A stretch of 64,000 nt of DNA from Agapanthus africanus (GCA_030015575.1 CM057344.1:597068410-597132409); one strand, 5' to 3'. Counted from the first letter of the stretch, positions 34,601 through 46,909 are shown. The notes: generated from the sequence alone by a model not told the origin. A program made the numbers and translations.

Positions 34601-34968
34601 ATAATGTAGAAAGAAGGCCTTAGGAGGGAGTTTCATTAGGTGGCGTAAAAAAATACACCCTCCACCATTTTATTTGCACACATCATCGTCTTTATCATGT
34701 AAGATGTAGATATACCAAATTTCATGAGATTCCAACAATTTTTCACCGTCGAATTAGTAATGTAAAAAGTTCTATTGTGGGTAAACCGTTAATTTTGTAC
34801 CCACTAAATCAACGGTGAAAAAGTGATGGAATCATATGATATTTTGTGTATCCACATCTTAGATGATAAAGATGATGATAACGCCAATCGTCGAAAAAAA
34901 TCGCGGAGGGCGTAATTTTTCAACTCCATAGAAAAAAATTCCTTTCTATGGCACATTTTCTCTATTAT
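34601..34968 (+). mobile_element. Foldback MITE unit 6
   Basis: About 368 bp, plus-orientation centre, ATAATGTAGA...TCTCTATTAT ends. Confidence 0.8.
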
Positions 34969-35017
34969 AGCTTTATCCCATTTAGAGTCCCCAAAAAAAT
35001 TCTTGAGCGAATGGATA
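34969..35017. other. Unassigned 49-bp spacer
   Basis: Between MITE unit 6 and the E1 LTR. No repeat elsewhere in the window that I can see. Confidence 0.6.
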
Positions 35018-35833
35018 TGATGGGATGCTAGGCTTCTCTAGTATGATTTAAAGCGTGGCGGAAGCGGTAATTTTAAAAATCTAGAGAGCAATAGCAGACC
35101 CAACCAAAGAATGAAACCAAAATACTAAATTTGTAACTAAACTAATAAGCTAAAAACAAGAGTTAGCGGACTACAACCTTTGTAGCGTGTTAGCCACCTC
35201 TCCTTGGGCTCTGGCTAATCTCCACGAAGTCCGAAACAAGTTTGCTTGATGATCTTCTTATTGAAGATGATCCACCTTGAGATAACTCTAACACAAGTTT
35301 TAGTTTCAAATTGATCTCATCAAAATGAAGCAACTCACTAATTAAATTTTCTAAGAATGATTAGTAGGAGATGTAGAATAATTAGCTCACTAATATTTTC
35401 TCTTTTCCTTTTCCATTCCTCACTTGAAGAAAATCAAGAGAGAGAGAGAGAGAAAGAAAGATGGAGATGAGAAAGTATATGAAGATGAGGTTTTAGATAA
35501 GAATGGTTAAAGATGAAAAACCATCATTATCCAAAATGAGTCATCAAAGAAAAAACACTTCATCAATTCTACAACCATCCAAAAATGCATGACTCATTCT
35601 CTTTTCTTCCATATAATTCTCATATTCCCATCTCTAATGTATCAACATACATAACACAATATTTATATCAAATATAAATATTAATAAAGAGAAGAAAATA
35701 ATAAAGTGGGTATGATATTAGTTAATATATAAATATATCAATTTATAAATATAAATTTAATTATTAAATCAACACTTGATTTAATAATCTGGTTATATCA
35801 TATATATACCGGCCCTACATCGTTTTGCATATG

Positions 35834-35838
35834 CTGGG
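35834..35838. repeat. Target duplication CTGGG of solo LTR F, left
   Basis: CTGGG, repeated at 37366-37370. Confidence 0.88.
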
Positions 35839-37365
35839 TGTTCAGTTGATAAAACTGCACATTTAATATGACATTTTTCCTACTATTTCTTTATAATAAA
35901 ATATGTTTATTATAATATATGATACATGTGAGGGTTTATCTGTAAAAATAATATTTTCATATGTTTATATATTATAATTAACATTTGGTAGGAAAAAGTA
36001 AGCATATAATATCCATGTAACATTTGGCCCATTTAAATATGCTTATCTTATTAAATACCTTTGACCAATTCTTAATGGTTAAGTTAATATCTCAATAAAA
36101 CAAACTCTACTAATATTATTTGTTGAGTTGTTGTGCAGAATTTTCAGGGCTGAAATCAAGGAAATCAAAGTTGTTAGAACAAATCTGCCGAAGATATTCA
36201 AGTAAATTGAAGAAACCAATTCTGGCAAAAACATAGAGAAGATTTTCAAAGTCTAGATATTCAAAAGATCACCAAGAGCTACATAGATGAAGCCCCAGAA
36301 ATTTAAGGCCAAGATCCCACCATAAGACCGCGTATCCGCGGTCAAACCCATCCAACGGCCGCGGTTCTGCCGCACTCTATGGGAGTTGGGATTCTGGATT
36401 TTTTGGTTAGAATCGTAACAATTAGTTATCATATTAGGAAACTAGGGTTCTGGCTCTGAGACTATAAATAAGGACCGAGAGCCTCTTGGAAAAATCATCA
36501 AGCTGACGAGATCACGAAGTCCAAGACAGGCTCACGCATCCAGGCTGATCATCAACTGTTCGTCTACCTCCTTGGAAGAGATCGAGAAGCAAACTAGCAT
36601 TTGTAATCATTTTCTAAGGGAATAAAGTGTAAATGAATTTTGTTGATTAATAAAGGTAGTTCTTTTTCTTATTCTATTTCTTTGTAGTTTTTAATATGAT
36701 TTCTCTCTCCATCTCTTCTTCTCCCAACATGCGCGAGTAATTCTCCGCTTGTTAGGGTTCGTAGGATTAGAGTAGATTAATGGATGATGAAGATCCTTAA
36801 ACTCTTTTTAAGTCATATAAAGTTTATAAACTTTACCAAAAGAATCATTAACATCCTAATCGGGCGCGCTACCAATTTATTGTTAGTCTCGACCGCGATT
36901 AGAGATTAGATTAATGATTGTTTTGGTAAAGGCTAGATATGAACGGAGTTCCATGTCGAGATAGGGGTTAAGAGTGGGAACCCTTTTCTCTCCAGAAACC
37001 CCAATCTACATGCATCACTATCATTCTAGTTTTAAATCTATTAAAAGATAAAAAGAGTAATCTTTAATTAATCATCCATAACTACTAAATCCTAACGAAC
37101 CTTACAAGCCCCCTTTTCTATTAAACTTACATCCCTAATTAATCTAGATCTATATTTTGCATCCGTGTTTAACATAGATCTAGAACCTACAACCATTCTT
37201 TATTCTATTCTTTATTCTTCCTCCTTTCTTTCTCAACATGCCTAAAGTAAGAATAAAAGGTTCAACGTTTCCCAGGGGACGATCCGTACTCATCTCGGTC
37301 TAGCTACACGCGACACCGTTATTGATTGCGGTTAACTACTACACATAAAATACACAGATCAATCA
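35839..37365 (+). mobile_element. Solo LTR F (Ty3/gypsy type)
   Basis: 1527 bp, TGTTCAG...CAATCA, flanked by CTGGG. No internal region, so it is the product of LTR-LTR recombination. TATA box TATAAATA at 36463-36470; AATAAA at 36621 and 36649. The 3' end (GACACCGTTATTGATTGCGG) resembles the end of the G2 LTR, so it belongs to a related Athila/Tat-like family. The GC-rich hairpin 36326-36374 lies about 90 bp upstream of the TATA box. Confidence 0.88.
36326..36374 (+). promoter_or_regulatory. GC-rich hairpin in F
   Basis: GACCGCGTATCCGCGGTC and CGGCCGCGGTTCTGCCGCA; imperfect counterpart of the G2, C and D hairpins. Confidence 0.6.
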
Positions 37366-37370
37366 CTGGG
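37366..37370. repeat. Target duplication CTGGG of solo LTR F, right
   Basis: Exact repeat of 35834-35838; the E1 LTR resumes as AAACCTTTGTGTGGG. Confidence 0.88.
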
Positions 37371-38402
37371 AAACCTTTGTGTGGGAGTCTAAAGACTCGA
37401 CAATACGCTAGCAGTAGGTTAGGATCATATCCATAGCCCATAAGCACGTCAGCGGTACTAGCTGCACGTAACGACTACGTGGTATTGATCGAAAGAAGGT
37501 CAACGAGCAAGCTCATCCGAACCCTTCAAAGTCTATCAGTGACATTTATCATACAGTCTGGTCTTTTCATTTATGAGTATCGCATATCGAGTCTAGGGTT
37601 TGGAATCTGTCATACCCCAATAACTCGATAAGTCGTGTGACAGAAAACTCATAACCAACCGGAGATACAACTGTTAACATTTAGCAGTTTATCTCTACTG
37701 TGATGTCCATTGACTTGTGGTTGTATTCATGTCCTGCATAGCGCGACATCAACTCCCTATACCGGAAGAGACGAATCCCCTCGACCGCTCACTCCTCCAC
37801 GTGCTTCGGGACTATCCCTATCAAAAACATGTTTGCATGACCCCTTTAAGCCATGGTAGGGTAAGAATCTAAGTCTAGTGGGAACACACATGAGACACTA
37901 TGACGATCTCAGGTCCTTAGGGACTACCCTGTACTCATGTCACCAGAGAACTGCTATCTGACATTGGTATATTACCAACTAGGAGTTCTCGGTAAGTTCG
38001 TCTAGTGTAACTTATCCAATAAGCACATGCATACAATCCTTGATGTCAAACACCAATAGTTGTAGGATTAGTTGCCACCCTCCAACCGGGTCAGGAAACA
38101 TACACACTAGTCTAAACTGGAGTACCGATTCCCAGTCTCAATACTCCTACGACTAGGGACATTTAAGGATGTGCTTATCGACTACCGAGGCCTCACTAGT
38201 ATGATCTCCATCATTGTCTTGATAGTCAAGCAAAATCCTAAGGCTTTATCTCATGTCTAAACAATATGTGATAGTGAATAAACACATCACGTGAAAGATT
38301 AAGACAAATCAGATAGCATACTATCATCTCGAATAAGATTATTACCTCGTATAGGTCCTCCTTCAATTACAATAATTGCCTTGAGGGTACCTATATCCAA
38401 CA

Positions 38403-39431
38403 ATCTCCCACTTGCACTTAAGGCCAATTATTGCGGTATCACATACCCAACTTCTGTACTAACAGTTTCGCAAACTGTGTTCGAGAACTAGCCTCAACGA
38501 GTGGACCCGGCACAACGCATCTTTCTGTTTCTCCCTGAATCTCAACTTCACGGAGATCAAATATCTTATGAACTGAGCGATACCCGCCTTAGTATTTGCC
38601 TGGATTGACGATGGGATCATGTTCATAAATGAACAATTATATCCAGAGGCGGTATCCTTCGCTGATTCAAAATCAACATTTAGCGCCATGACTACCACAG
38701 TATCCCACTTGGAACTATTTTCAATATACTGCTCCTCAATAGAGAGTAAACTTATAACTCGCGACAGACGCTCTGTCTCCTATGTTGCCTGGGAAGCTAG
38801 AATCAGTAACTAACTCTTTCAGGAGGCTGTCATTACTATATACCAAGAACATCAAATGCACTTCACTGCTACCCTATATTTCTCCAGGATTGGACTGACA
38901 TCCATATCTTGTATGGAGAAACACTTGTGACCACCATTGTTTTACCGATTGCAGCATAGGAATATCACTTCCTATCATGAGTATGTCATCCACATACCAT
39001 ATGAGGAATCTGACAACACTCTCTACTACCTTTTTACAAATATTAGATTCATCTCTCATTTTGATGAAGTCAAACACTTTGACCATGACATCAAAACAGA
39101 TGATCCATTTCCGCTATTCCTGTTTTAGTCTAAAAATAGACTTAGCATCTTGCACACTTACCGCTGCTCCCACTGACTAAGATAACCCTTTGGCAAAGTC
39201 ATATATACGTACACTTTTAAATCTAATTTAGAAAGGCGTTATAGTTATCCATTTGCCAGAAACCACAATCTGAAAAATAGCAGTGACAAGTTATATCTGT
39301 ATGGACTTCAGCATAGACACTGAAGTAATAGTTTCATCACAATCCATAACGGTTATTTGATAAAAACTTTTTACTACTAGTCTAGCCTTTTTAGGTCAGT
39401 ACCTTTCCATTTGCACCGATCTCGAAAGATC
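38403..39431 (-). pseudogene. Copia E1 RT/RNase H remnant
   Basis: Minus strand, 3' end of pol next to the E1 LTR. RT piece at 38874-39086 with FDFIK, LIWYVDDILMIGSDIPMLQSV. It jumps to QSNPGE, so the RT end and connection are deleted, as in A1/A2 but with a different left breakpoint. RNase H is degenerate with many stops to 38459. The upstream RT (39090-39400) is faintly recognisable. Truncated at 39431 by the E2 LTR. Confidence 0.82.
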
Positions 39432-41349
39432 TGTTGGGATGCTAGGCTCCTCTAATAGGATTTAAAGCGCGGCAGAAGCGATAATTTGAAAAATCTAGAG
39501 AGCATTAGCATACCCAAACCAAGAATCAAACCAAACTACTAAACTTGACACTAAACTAGTAAGGTAAAAATAAGAGTTTTGCTTGCTACAACCTTTGTAG
39601 CGCGTTAGCCAGCTCTTCTTGGACTCCGGATAGTCTCCATAAAGCTCGGAACAAGCTCGCTCGATGATTTCCTCGTCAAAGACGATCCACCTTGAGATAA
39701 CTCCAACACAAGTTTTAGCTTCCAATTGATCTCATCAAAATGAAACAACCCACTAATCAAACTTGCTAAGAATGATTAGTAGGAGATGTAGAATAATTAG
39801 CTCACTTAATTTTTCTCTTTTCCTTTCTTTCTTTCACTTAAGAAAAACTCAAGAGGAAGAAGAAGAACCATGAAGGAGATGAGATAGTATGAAGTTGATA
39901 AGGTTCAATCAAAATTGAACTAGAAAACAAAAACGAGTCATCAAAAATAATTCACCTCATGAATTCTACAACCATCTTAAAACATGACTCATTCTCATTT
40001 CTATCATATAAGTCTTATACTCCCATCGTACATGTATCATCACACATGTCACATTATTTATATCAAATATAAATATTCTTAAAGAGAAGAAAATAATAAA
40101 GTGAGCATGATATTAGTTAATATATAAATATATAAATATAAAGATATATATTTAATTATTAAATCAACATTTAATTTAATAATCCGTCTATATCATATAT
40201 ATACCGGCTAATATCAATAAATACCCGATTAAAATACGTGTATCAAATACACGTATTTAATCGAACTTCTGCATGTATCCCTATAAGTGCCCTATATCAT
40301 TTCGCATGTACTGGGAAAGCTCTGTGTGGGACTCTAATGACTCGAAAATATGAAGGTAGTAGGTTAGGATCATATCCATAGCCCACAAACACGTCAGCGG
40401 TACTAGCTGCACATGACGGCTACCCAGGTATTGATCGAAAGAAAGTCAACGAGCAAGCTCATTCGAACCCTGCAAAGTCTATCAGTGACATTACCGTACA
40501 GCCCGGTCTCTTCGTCTAAAAGTATCGCATATCGGGTCTAGGGTTTAGAATTTGTCGACCCTAATAATTCGATAAGTCGTTCGACATAGGACTCATAACC
40601 AACCGGAGATGCAACTGATAACACTTATCAATTTCTCTTCACTGCGATGGCCATCGACTTGTGGTTATAGTCATATCATGCACAGCGCGATATCAACTCC
40701 ATAAACCGGAAGAGACGAATCCCCTCGACCGCTCACTGCCTCCACGTGCTTCAGGACTATACCCAACAAAAACCTGTTTGCGTGACTCCTTTGAGCCGTG
40801 GTAGGGTAGAAGTCTAAATATAGTGGGAACACACAGGAGACACTATGGCGACCTCAGGTCCTAAAGACTATCCTGTACCCATGTCATAAGAGAACTGCTA
40901 TCTGACATTAGTATATTGCCAATTAGGAGTTCTCGATGAGTCCGTCCAGTGTAACTCATCCAATGAGTATCTGTATACAATCCTCGATGTCAAACACCAA
41001 TAGCTGCAGGATCAGCTATCACCCTCCAACCGGGTCAGAAAACGTACACACTAGTCTAAACTGGAGTACCAATGCCCAGTCTAGATACTCCTACGACTAG
41101 AGATATTTAAGAATGTGCTTATCGACTACCCAGGCCCCAACAGTATGATCTCCATCATCGTATCCTGATAGTCAAGCAAAATCCTTGGGCTTTATCGCAT
41201 GTCTAAATGATACTTGATAGTAAATAAAACGCATCACATGAAAGATAAAGACAAATCAGATAGCATACTATCACCTCGAGTAAAATTGTTCTCTTGTATA
41301 GGTCCTCCTTCAATTACAATAATTGACTTGATGGCACATATATCCAATA
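39432..41349 (-). repeat. Copia E2 LTR (minus sense)
   Basis: 1918 bp. The minus-strand 3' end CCCAACA is at 39432; the 5' end is TATTGGATATATGTGCC at 41349, with the first G of TGTTGG mutated or lost. Palindrome 40156-40182. No PBS follows the 3' end, showing that this is a rearranged copy. Confidence 0.85.
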
Positions 41350-41649
41350 AGATCTACTTGCTCTTTATGGGTTTTACCCCTTCAGGAATACCCAACAAAG
41401 TCTATACTTTATTGCAGTGCATGAAGTCCAACTAGGATAACTTGGCATCCAACCATCAGTCGGAAGTCACCACTTTCTATGGCTTGCTGATAACCAGTAA
41501 GGTCATCATTACATGATGCAAGCCTCCTTGTCACTGTCAACGAGAAAACCGTAGTACCTCTCAGGTAGCTGAGGCCGCCTACTAAATCCGCGGAGTAGGC
41601 TAAGCTTTGTCAGGGTCAATTGAATCCGCAGGTTCTACTAATTAAATGT
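41350..41649 (-). pseudogene. Copia E2 pol fragment (integrase-RT linker)
   Basis: Minus strand: EPADSID, ERYYGFLVDSDKEACIM, QQAIESGD, GVKPIKSK: the linker and the first residues of RT, with stops and frameshifts. It joins straight to the LTR start at 41349/41350, so all of RT and RNase H is deleted. The E3 copy shares the same junction. Confidence 0.83.
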
Positions 41650-42381
41650 ATATTGATATATTGATATATTTATACATTAACTAATATCATGCTCACTTAA
41701 TTGTTTTCTTCTCTTTAATTAATATTTATATTTGATATAAATAATGAGACATGTATGTTGATACATGTATGATAGGAGTATAAAAATTATATGAAAGAAA
41801 TGAGAATGGGTCATGGTTGTAGAAGTCATGAGATGATTCTTTTTATGACTCATTTGTATAAGTCGTTATTTGTAATGACTCATTTTTGTTTCTAGTTCAT
41901 ATGTTTTTCAATTTTATCTTCTTCAAAACTTTTATCTTCTCCATGATTCTTCTTCCTCCTCTTGATTTTTTTTAAGTGAAGAATGGAAAAGAAAAGAAAA
42001 AAATTAAGTGAGCTAATTATTCTACATCTCCTACTCATCATTCTTTGCAAGTTTAATTACTGGATTGCTTTATTTTGATGAGATCAATTTGAAACTAAAT
42101 CTTGTGTTGGAGTTATCTCAAGGTGGATCATCTTCGGCGAGAAGATCTTCGAGCGAGCTTGTTCCGGGCTTCGTGGAGACTAGCCGGAGTCCAAGGAGAG
42201 GTGGCTCACGCGCTACAAAAGTTATAGCCCGCAAAACTCTTGTTTTTACCTTATTAGTTTAGTATCAAGTTTACTAGTTTGGTTTGATTCTTGGTTTGGG
42301 TTTGCTAAAACTCTCTAGATTTATAAAATTACCGCTTCCGCCGCGCTTTAAACCCTATTAGAGGTGCCTAACAACTCAACA
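41650..42381 (+). repeat. Copia E3 LTR, 3' half, inverted
   Basis: Plus-sense 3' half of a family E LTR ending CAACTCAACA, reverse complement of the segment that fills 39432-40135 in E2. It occupies the place where the minus-sense 3' half of the E3 LTR belongs, so it is best read as an in-place inversion. The frame 42065-42262 is not a gene. Confidence 0.8.
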
Positions 42382-43442
42382 CCTATACGTGCTCTACATC
42401 ATTTTGCATGTGCTGAGAAACCTCTGTGTAAGACTCTGAAGATTCGATAATACGCTGACAATAGCTTAGAATCATATCCATAGCTCATAAGTACGTCAGC
42501 GGTACTAGCTGCACGTAATGGCTACCCAGATATTGATCGAAAGAAGGTCAATGAGCAAGCTCATCCGAACCCTGCAAAGTCTATCAGTGACATTACTGTA
42601 CAGTCCGGTCTCTTCGTCTAAGAGTATCGCATATATGATCTAGCGTTTGGAGTCTGTCAGATCCCAATAACTCGATAAGTCGTTTGACAGAGGACCCATA
42701 ATCAACCGGAGATGCAACTGATAACATTTATCAGTTTATCTCCACTACAATGGCCATCGACTTGTGGTTGTAGTCATGTCATGCACAGCGCGACATCAAC
42801 TCCCTATACCGGTAGAGACGAATCCCCTCGACCGCTCACTGCCTCCACATGCTTCGGGACTATACCCAACAAAAACCTGTTTGCATGACTCCATTGAGCC
42901 ATGGTAGGGTAGAAGTCTATTTATAGTAAGAACACACATGAGACACTATGGCGACGTCAGGTCCTAAGGACTACCCTGTACCCATGTCATAAGAGAACTG
43001 CTATCTGACATTGGTATATTGCCAATTAGGAGTTTTCGATGAGTCCGTCCAGTGTAACTCATCCAATGAGTATCTGTATACAATCCTCGATGTCAAACAC
43101 CAATAGCTGCAGGATCAGCTATCACCCTCCAACCGGGTCAGGAAACATACACACTAGTCTAAACTGGAGTACCGATGCCCGGTTTAGATACTCCTACGAC
43201 TAGAGATATTTAAGAATGTGCTTATCGATTACCCAACAGTATGATCTCCATCATCGTACTGAGAGTCAAGCAAAATCCTTGGGCTTTATCGCATGTCTAA
43301 ATGATACGTGATAGTAAATAAAACAATTACATGAAAGATAAAGACAAACCAGATAACATACTATCATCTCGAGTAAAATTGTTCTCTCGTATAGGTCCTC
43401 CTTCAATTATAATAATTGACTTAATGGCACATATATCCAATA
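42382..43442 (-). repeat. Copia E3 LTR, 5' half (minus sense)
   Basis: Colinear with 40270-41349 of E2, including the degenerate 5' end TATTGGATATATGTGCC. Confidence 0.85.
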
Positions 43443-43579
43443 AGATCTACTTGCTCCTTATGGGTTTTACCCCTTCAGGAGTACCCAACAAAGTCTATAC
43501 TTTATTGCAGTGCATGGAGTCCAATTAGGATAACTTGGCATCCAGCCATCAGTCGGAAGTCACCACTTTCCATGGCCTG
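43443..43579 (-). pseudogene. Copia E3 pol fragment
   Basis: Same linker/RT-start fragment and the same LTR junction as E2 (41350-41486), about 95% alike by eye; interrupted at 43579 by G2. Confidence 0.85.
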
Positions 43580-45006
43580 TGATTTGTATGGATTTTTAGA
43601 TCAAAAATATTTGTTAACCGCAATCAAAAACGGCGTCGCTTGGTAGCTAGCCGGTGAATACGGGTCGGTCCACAGGGATGATGTGTATTTTCTAATTGTT
43701 CTAACGAGTTAATTCCAAATGGTGTTTGGATCTTTATCACTAAAAACTAATTTGATTTACACTAGGATTTAGAAATCTTGCTAGGGTTAGGTTTAGGTTA
43801 AGTTTGGTAAAATAAAATTTCCCACCTCTTTCAGTGCCCTAAATTAGATCTTTTTAGGTGTTATGGTAATTATTAATAAAGGGGATTAGGACGATCGGAA
43901 AGAAACGATGTTTCTTCCTCTAGGTCCTTGTCCTTCCTTTCTTAATCCTTACCCTAACCTCCATGGAAAACATGCATATCCGGTCTTTTATACTACGGTA
44001 TCACCGTTACCTCGTGGGTAGGGTGCCGTAGAGAGCGGAATATGTATGTATGCATGGAGTCCTAATTATTAACAAGTGATTGAGCAAGAAAGGGGTGAGA
44101 GATTTGCATCTCTCAAACCCTTCCCTATTCCTAACCCTAACAAGCGAGGAAACTACTCGCTCATTGAGAGATCTACAAAAGTCATAATTTTTATTTTGGT
44201 TTTAGAGTTAAGAGATTAATTAACTACTGCAGATTAATAAAAATTCTAATCTAGATTAAACTAAAGCAAATAAGAATTTTATCTAGGGCAGAAATTAAAA
44301 ACTAATAACTAGGGCAAATAAAAAAGAACTACTTACAAATTGATGCTCTCCAAAACTTGAAAAGAACTCTGAATTTTATGAATTGAAAAGAGGCATAACC
44401 TAATACAAGTATTTGTGTCTCTATTTAAAGGACATAGAAAACCCTAGGTTTACAATCGCCGCATGCATGCTTTTACAAAATTGCCCTTAGGTAGACTAGT
44501 CAACGCGCCGCCAGTCGTTATGGAAAATTTCCGCCACTACGGGTAATGCACGACCGCGGAACCGCGGCCATAGGACAGGTTTGGCCGCGGTTCCGCGGCT
44601 AAATGAAGGGCTTGAATGCTGAAATTTCCTGTGCTGCTTCTGGGTGTTTTTGTCTTCCTATTTCTTGGGTTGGTTCTTCAGAATGTTTTCCATTTCTCTT
44701 CCAGTTCTCCACAGTGAGTAATGTAGTGGACTTTTACCATTTGCTTCGTGTCGAAGTCTTGAACCTTGCGCTGCCTTGTTCTTTGTGAACTGACCTTCGT
44801 TTATTCTCCAACTGTAGGCTTGATCAAGATTCTTCCATTTGTTGGTCGTAGTCTCACTTTTGTATTGTCTTTTATCTTTTTTCACTGTTTTTGTTCCAAG
44901 AACCTGTAAGCTGTAACTATGTAGCAGACATGGGTCAAAAGCACCTGTTTATTTGTAAAATGAATAAGAATGGGGTTTAAAAGAATGCAAAATTATGGTA
45001 TGAACA
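43580..45006 (-). repeat. G2 3' LTR (minus sense)
   Basis: 1427 bp, minus-strand TGTTCATACC...CAAATCA. TATA-like TTTAAATAG near 44421-44430 (minus), about 110 bp downstream of the GC-rich hairpin, the same layout as in F. The frames at 44603-44788 and 44658-44885 are not supported as genes. Confidence 0.85.
44554..44598 (-). promoter_or_regulatory. GC-rich hairpin in G2 LTR
   Basis: 17-bp perfect stem: CCGCGGAACCGCGGCCA (44554-44570) with its complement at 44582-44598, loop of 11 bases. Confidence 0.85.
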
Positions 45007-45023
45007 AATACCCCCAAACTTAT
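45007..45023 (-). promoter_or_regulatory. G2 polypurine tract
   Basis: Minus strand ATAAGTTTGGGGGTATT directly before the LTR start TGTTCA. Confidence 0.85.
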
Positions 45024-46531
45024 CTTTTGCTCGTCCTCGAGCAAATCTAGTTTTATTCTCAACAAAATCCTAACCTCACTTTCGCAGGGAAACGCGATTG
45101 CACTGAGCTCGTGCAACAAGCCGTTAAACCTCTATGTGTCCCTAGTAGGAGGAGTGTTGTCTCCTGAGGGTTTTCAGCGGATACTACCCACAAAATCCTA
45201 TCAATTTGGCTTATCGACTTTTATCCTCCAATTAGGTTTTCTAACAAGAAACTCTATTATCTTTGACTCATAAATTATCCACCCATATTCTTCACGCTTC
45301 CTTATCATTTAACTTAAGATTATATATGTTCTGCAGACCTACTTAGCTTTCGGCATCTTTTAAGTTTTTCTTCTAGGGTTCTATCTCAACTTAGGAATTT
45401 TTATCATCTCTATTAAAGATATAAGTCCTATTCTTCATTCCTATCTCTTATCTAAACCCCAATCACATACCCCTACGTGTGTGTATATATCACCCCTACA
45501 CTTGGAAATTCAAATCAAGCAATCATACTCTTGTCCGTTGTCCAAAGCACTTCTTAATTGGTGAATTTTTTTAGATGAATTTTGCTCACACATCCTTCAT
45601 GCGACCGTTAATACTTCTTGAGGTACCAACAACCGATTACAAGATGTGTTTGCACATTAAAGCGTAATTCCTAGTCTTGTAACACCTAAGGCTTTAGTAG
45701 TGACTCCCAAACCAGTTGGTCTAAGGCACTAGGTGATGAAGCACCCTCGCTAAATATTTTTCTATTTTTGCAGCCTTAAGTAATTACAAAAACCAGTGTT
45801 CATTTTTTTCTTTATTCACACTTATATATATATTTTTATTTTTCTTCGTACTAAGGACTTAAGACAAGAGCATTTCAAGGTCTCTCCTACTATTCCAAGT
45901 TTCAAGATTCGTGTTTGTGCAATTTTTGTAAGGTATATATTTTCAGAATTTAGACTTAAGCTAGAAATTATTTTTCAAATTTATACTCTAATAAAAATAT
46001 CAATACTTTTCCTTTGTTTTAATTTAGCCCAAGAAGTCAACTCGAAATTTGCCTATTTCTAAATAAACTACAAAGACATATATTTTCTACCGTTAAATTT
46101 TAAGAAAGGTTATTTTTAGGGTTTTTAATTTACTAAGTCTAAGATCTAGTTGTTCCTAGCTAGTTAACCTATTTGTCAAACGTAAGTCAAATATGGCCAA
46201 AATTGAATACTTTAATTTTTATAATTTTTTCAAATTTTCAGTTTTTATGGGTTTTTCTTTTTCTATTTTTTTTCTTTCAATTTTTATGATTTTTATATAA
46301 GGATGCAAATGCAAAAATATACATATGAATGCGAAGGAAGAAAACTTACCGAGCATACCCCCAAACCTAAACTGGACAGTGTCCTCACGGTCAGGCTACA
46401 CCAGGTGGGTCGAAAATGTCGGCACTTTCCTGTTTTTTTTTTTATATTTACAAATGATACACACCCCCAAACTTATGTGAAATAAAGTTTTGGCAAGATG
46501 ATCAAAAATTTGGGGGTAAAATGGAGGAGAA
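45024..46531 (-). mobile_element. G2 3' untranslated region
   Basis: AT-rich, no ORF related to pol. Two more polypurine-like tracts on the minus strand at 46356-46369 and 46463-46476, and an oppositely oriented one at 46506-46520. The plus frame 45796-46062 is low-complexity AT sequence. Confidence 0.75.
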
Positions 46532-46909
46532 TCAATCGGTGTAAATCGGCTCCTGCAAAAACAGGAGCTCCTCCGATGGGTCCGCAGTGAGGAACGGTTT
46601 TAATCGATGTCCGTTTACTTTAAATAAAGTACCGTCCTCCGGATTTTCAAGATCTACCGCACCGTGCGGATATACGGTGCATACTAAGAACGACCCTTTC
46701 CACCTAGATCTAAGCTTGCTGGGGTGAAAGTGCAACCGAGTGTCATAGAGTAAAACCTGTTGACCAGGTTTGAACGTTTTGCGCATAAGGTGTTTGTCAT
46801 GGAACACCTTAGTTCGGTTTTTAACAATGACAGCATTATCATAAACCTCATTCCGCAGCTCTTCTAGTTCATTTAATTGCAGCTTTCGATTGCTGCCCGT
46901 ATCTTCCAT
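46532..46909 (-). pseudogene. G2 integrase C-terminal region
   Basis: 125 codons: NELEELRNEVYDNA, KTFKPGQQVLLYDTRL, SKLRSRWKGSF, GAVDLENPEDGTLFKVNGHR. This is the DNA-binding SH3-like end of an Athila/Tat integrase. It is separated from the upstream integrase only by one in-frame TGA at 46910-46912. Confidence 0.88.

Larger units (their letters stand above)
35018..38402 (-). repeat. Copia E1 LTR (minus sense), split by solo LTR F
   Basis: The minus-strand LTR starts at 38402 (TGTTGGATATAGGTACCC) and ends at 35018 (GCATCCCATCA). Without F and one duplication copy it is about 1853 bp, close to the 1918 bp of the E2 LTR. It contains the TTATTAAATCAA palindrome at 35761-35787. It is bounded on the right by the GTGGGAGAT polypurine tract (minus strand, about 38403-38416). 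Confidence 0.87.

Noticed and set aside
44603..44885. Possible small secreted-type protein frames
   Set aside because: Inside the G2 LTR and overlapping on both strands; no support beyond an open frame.
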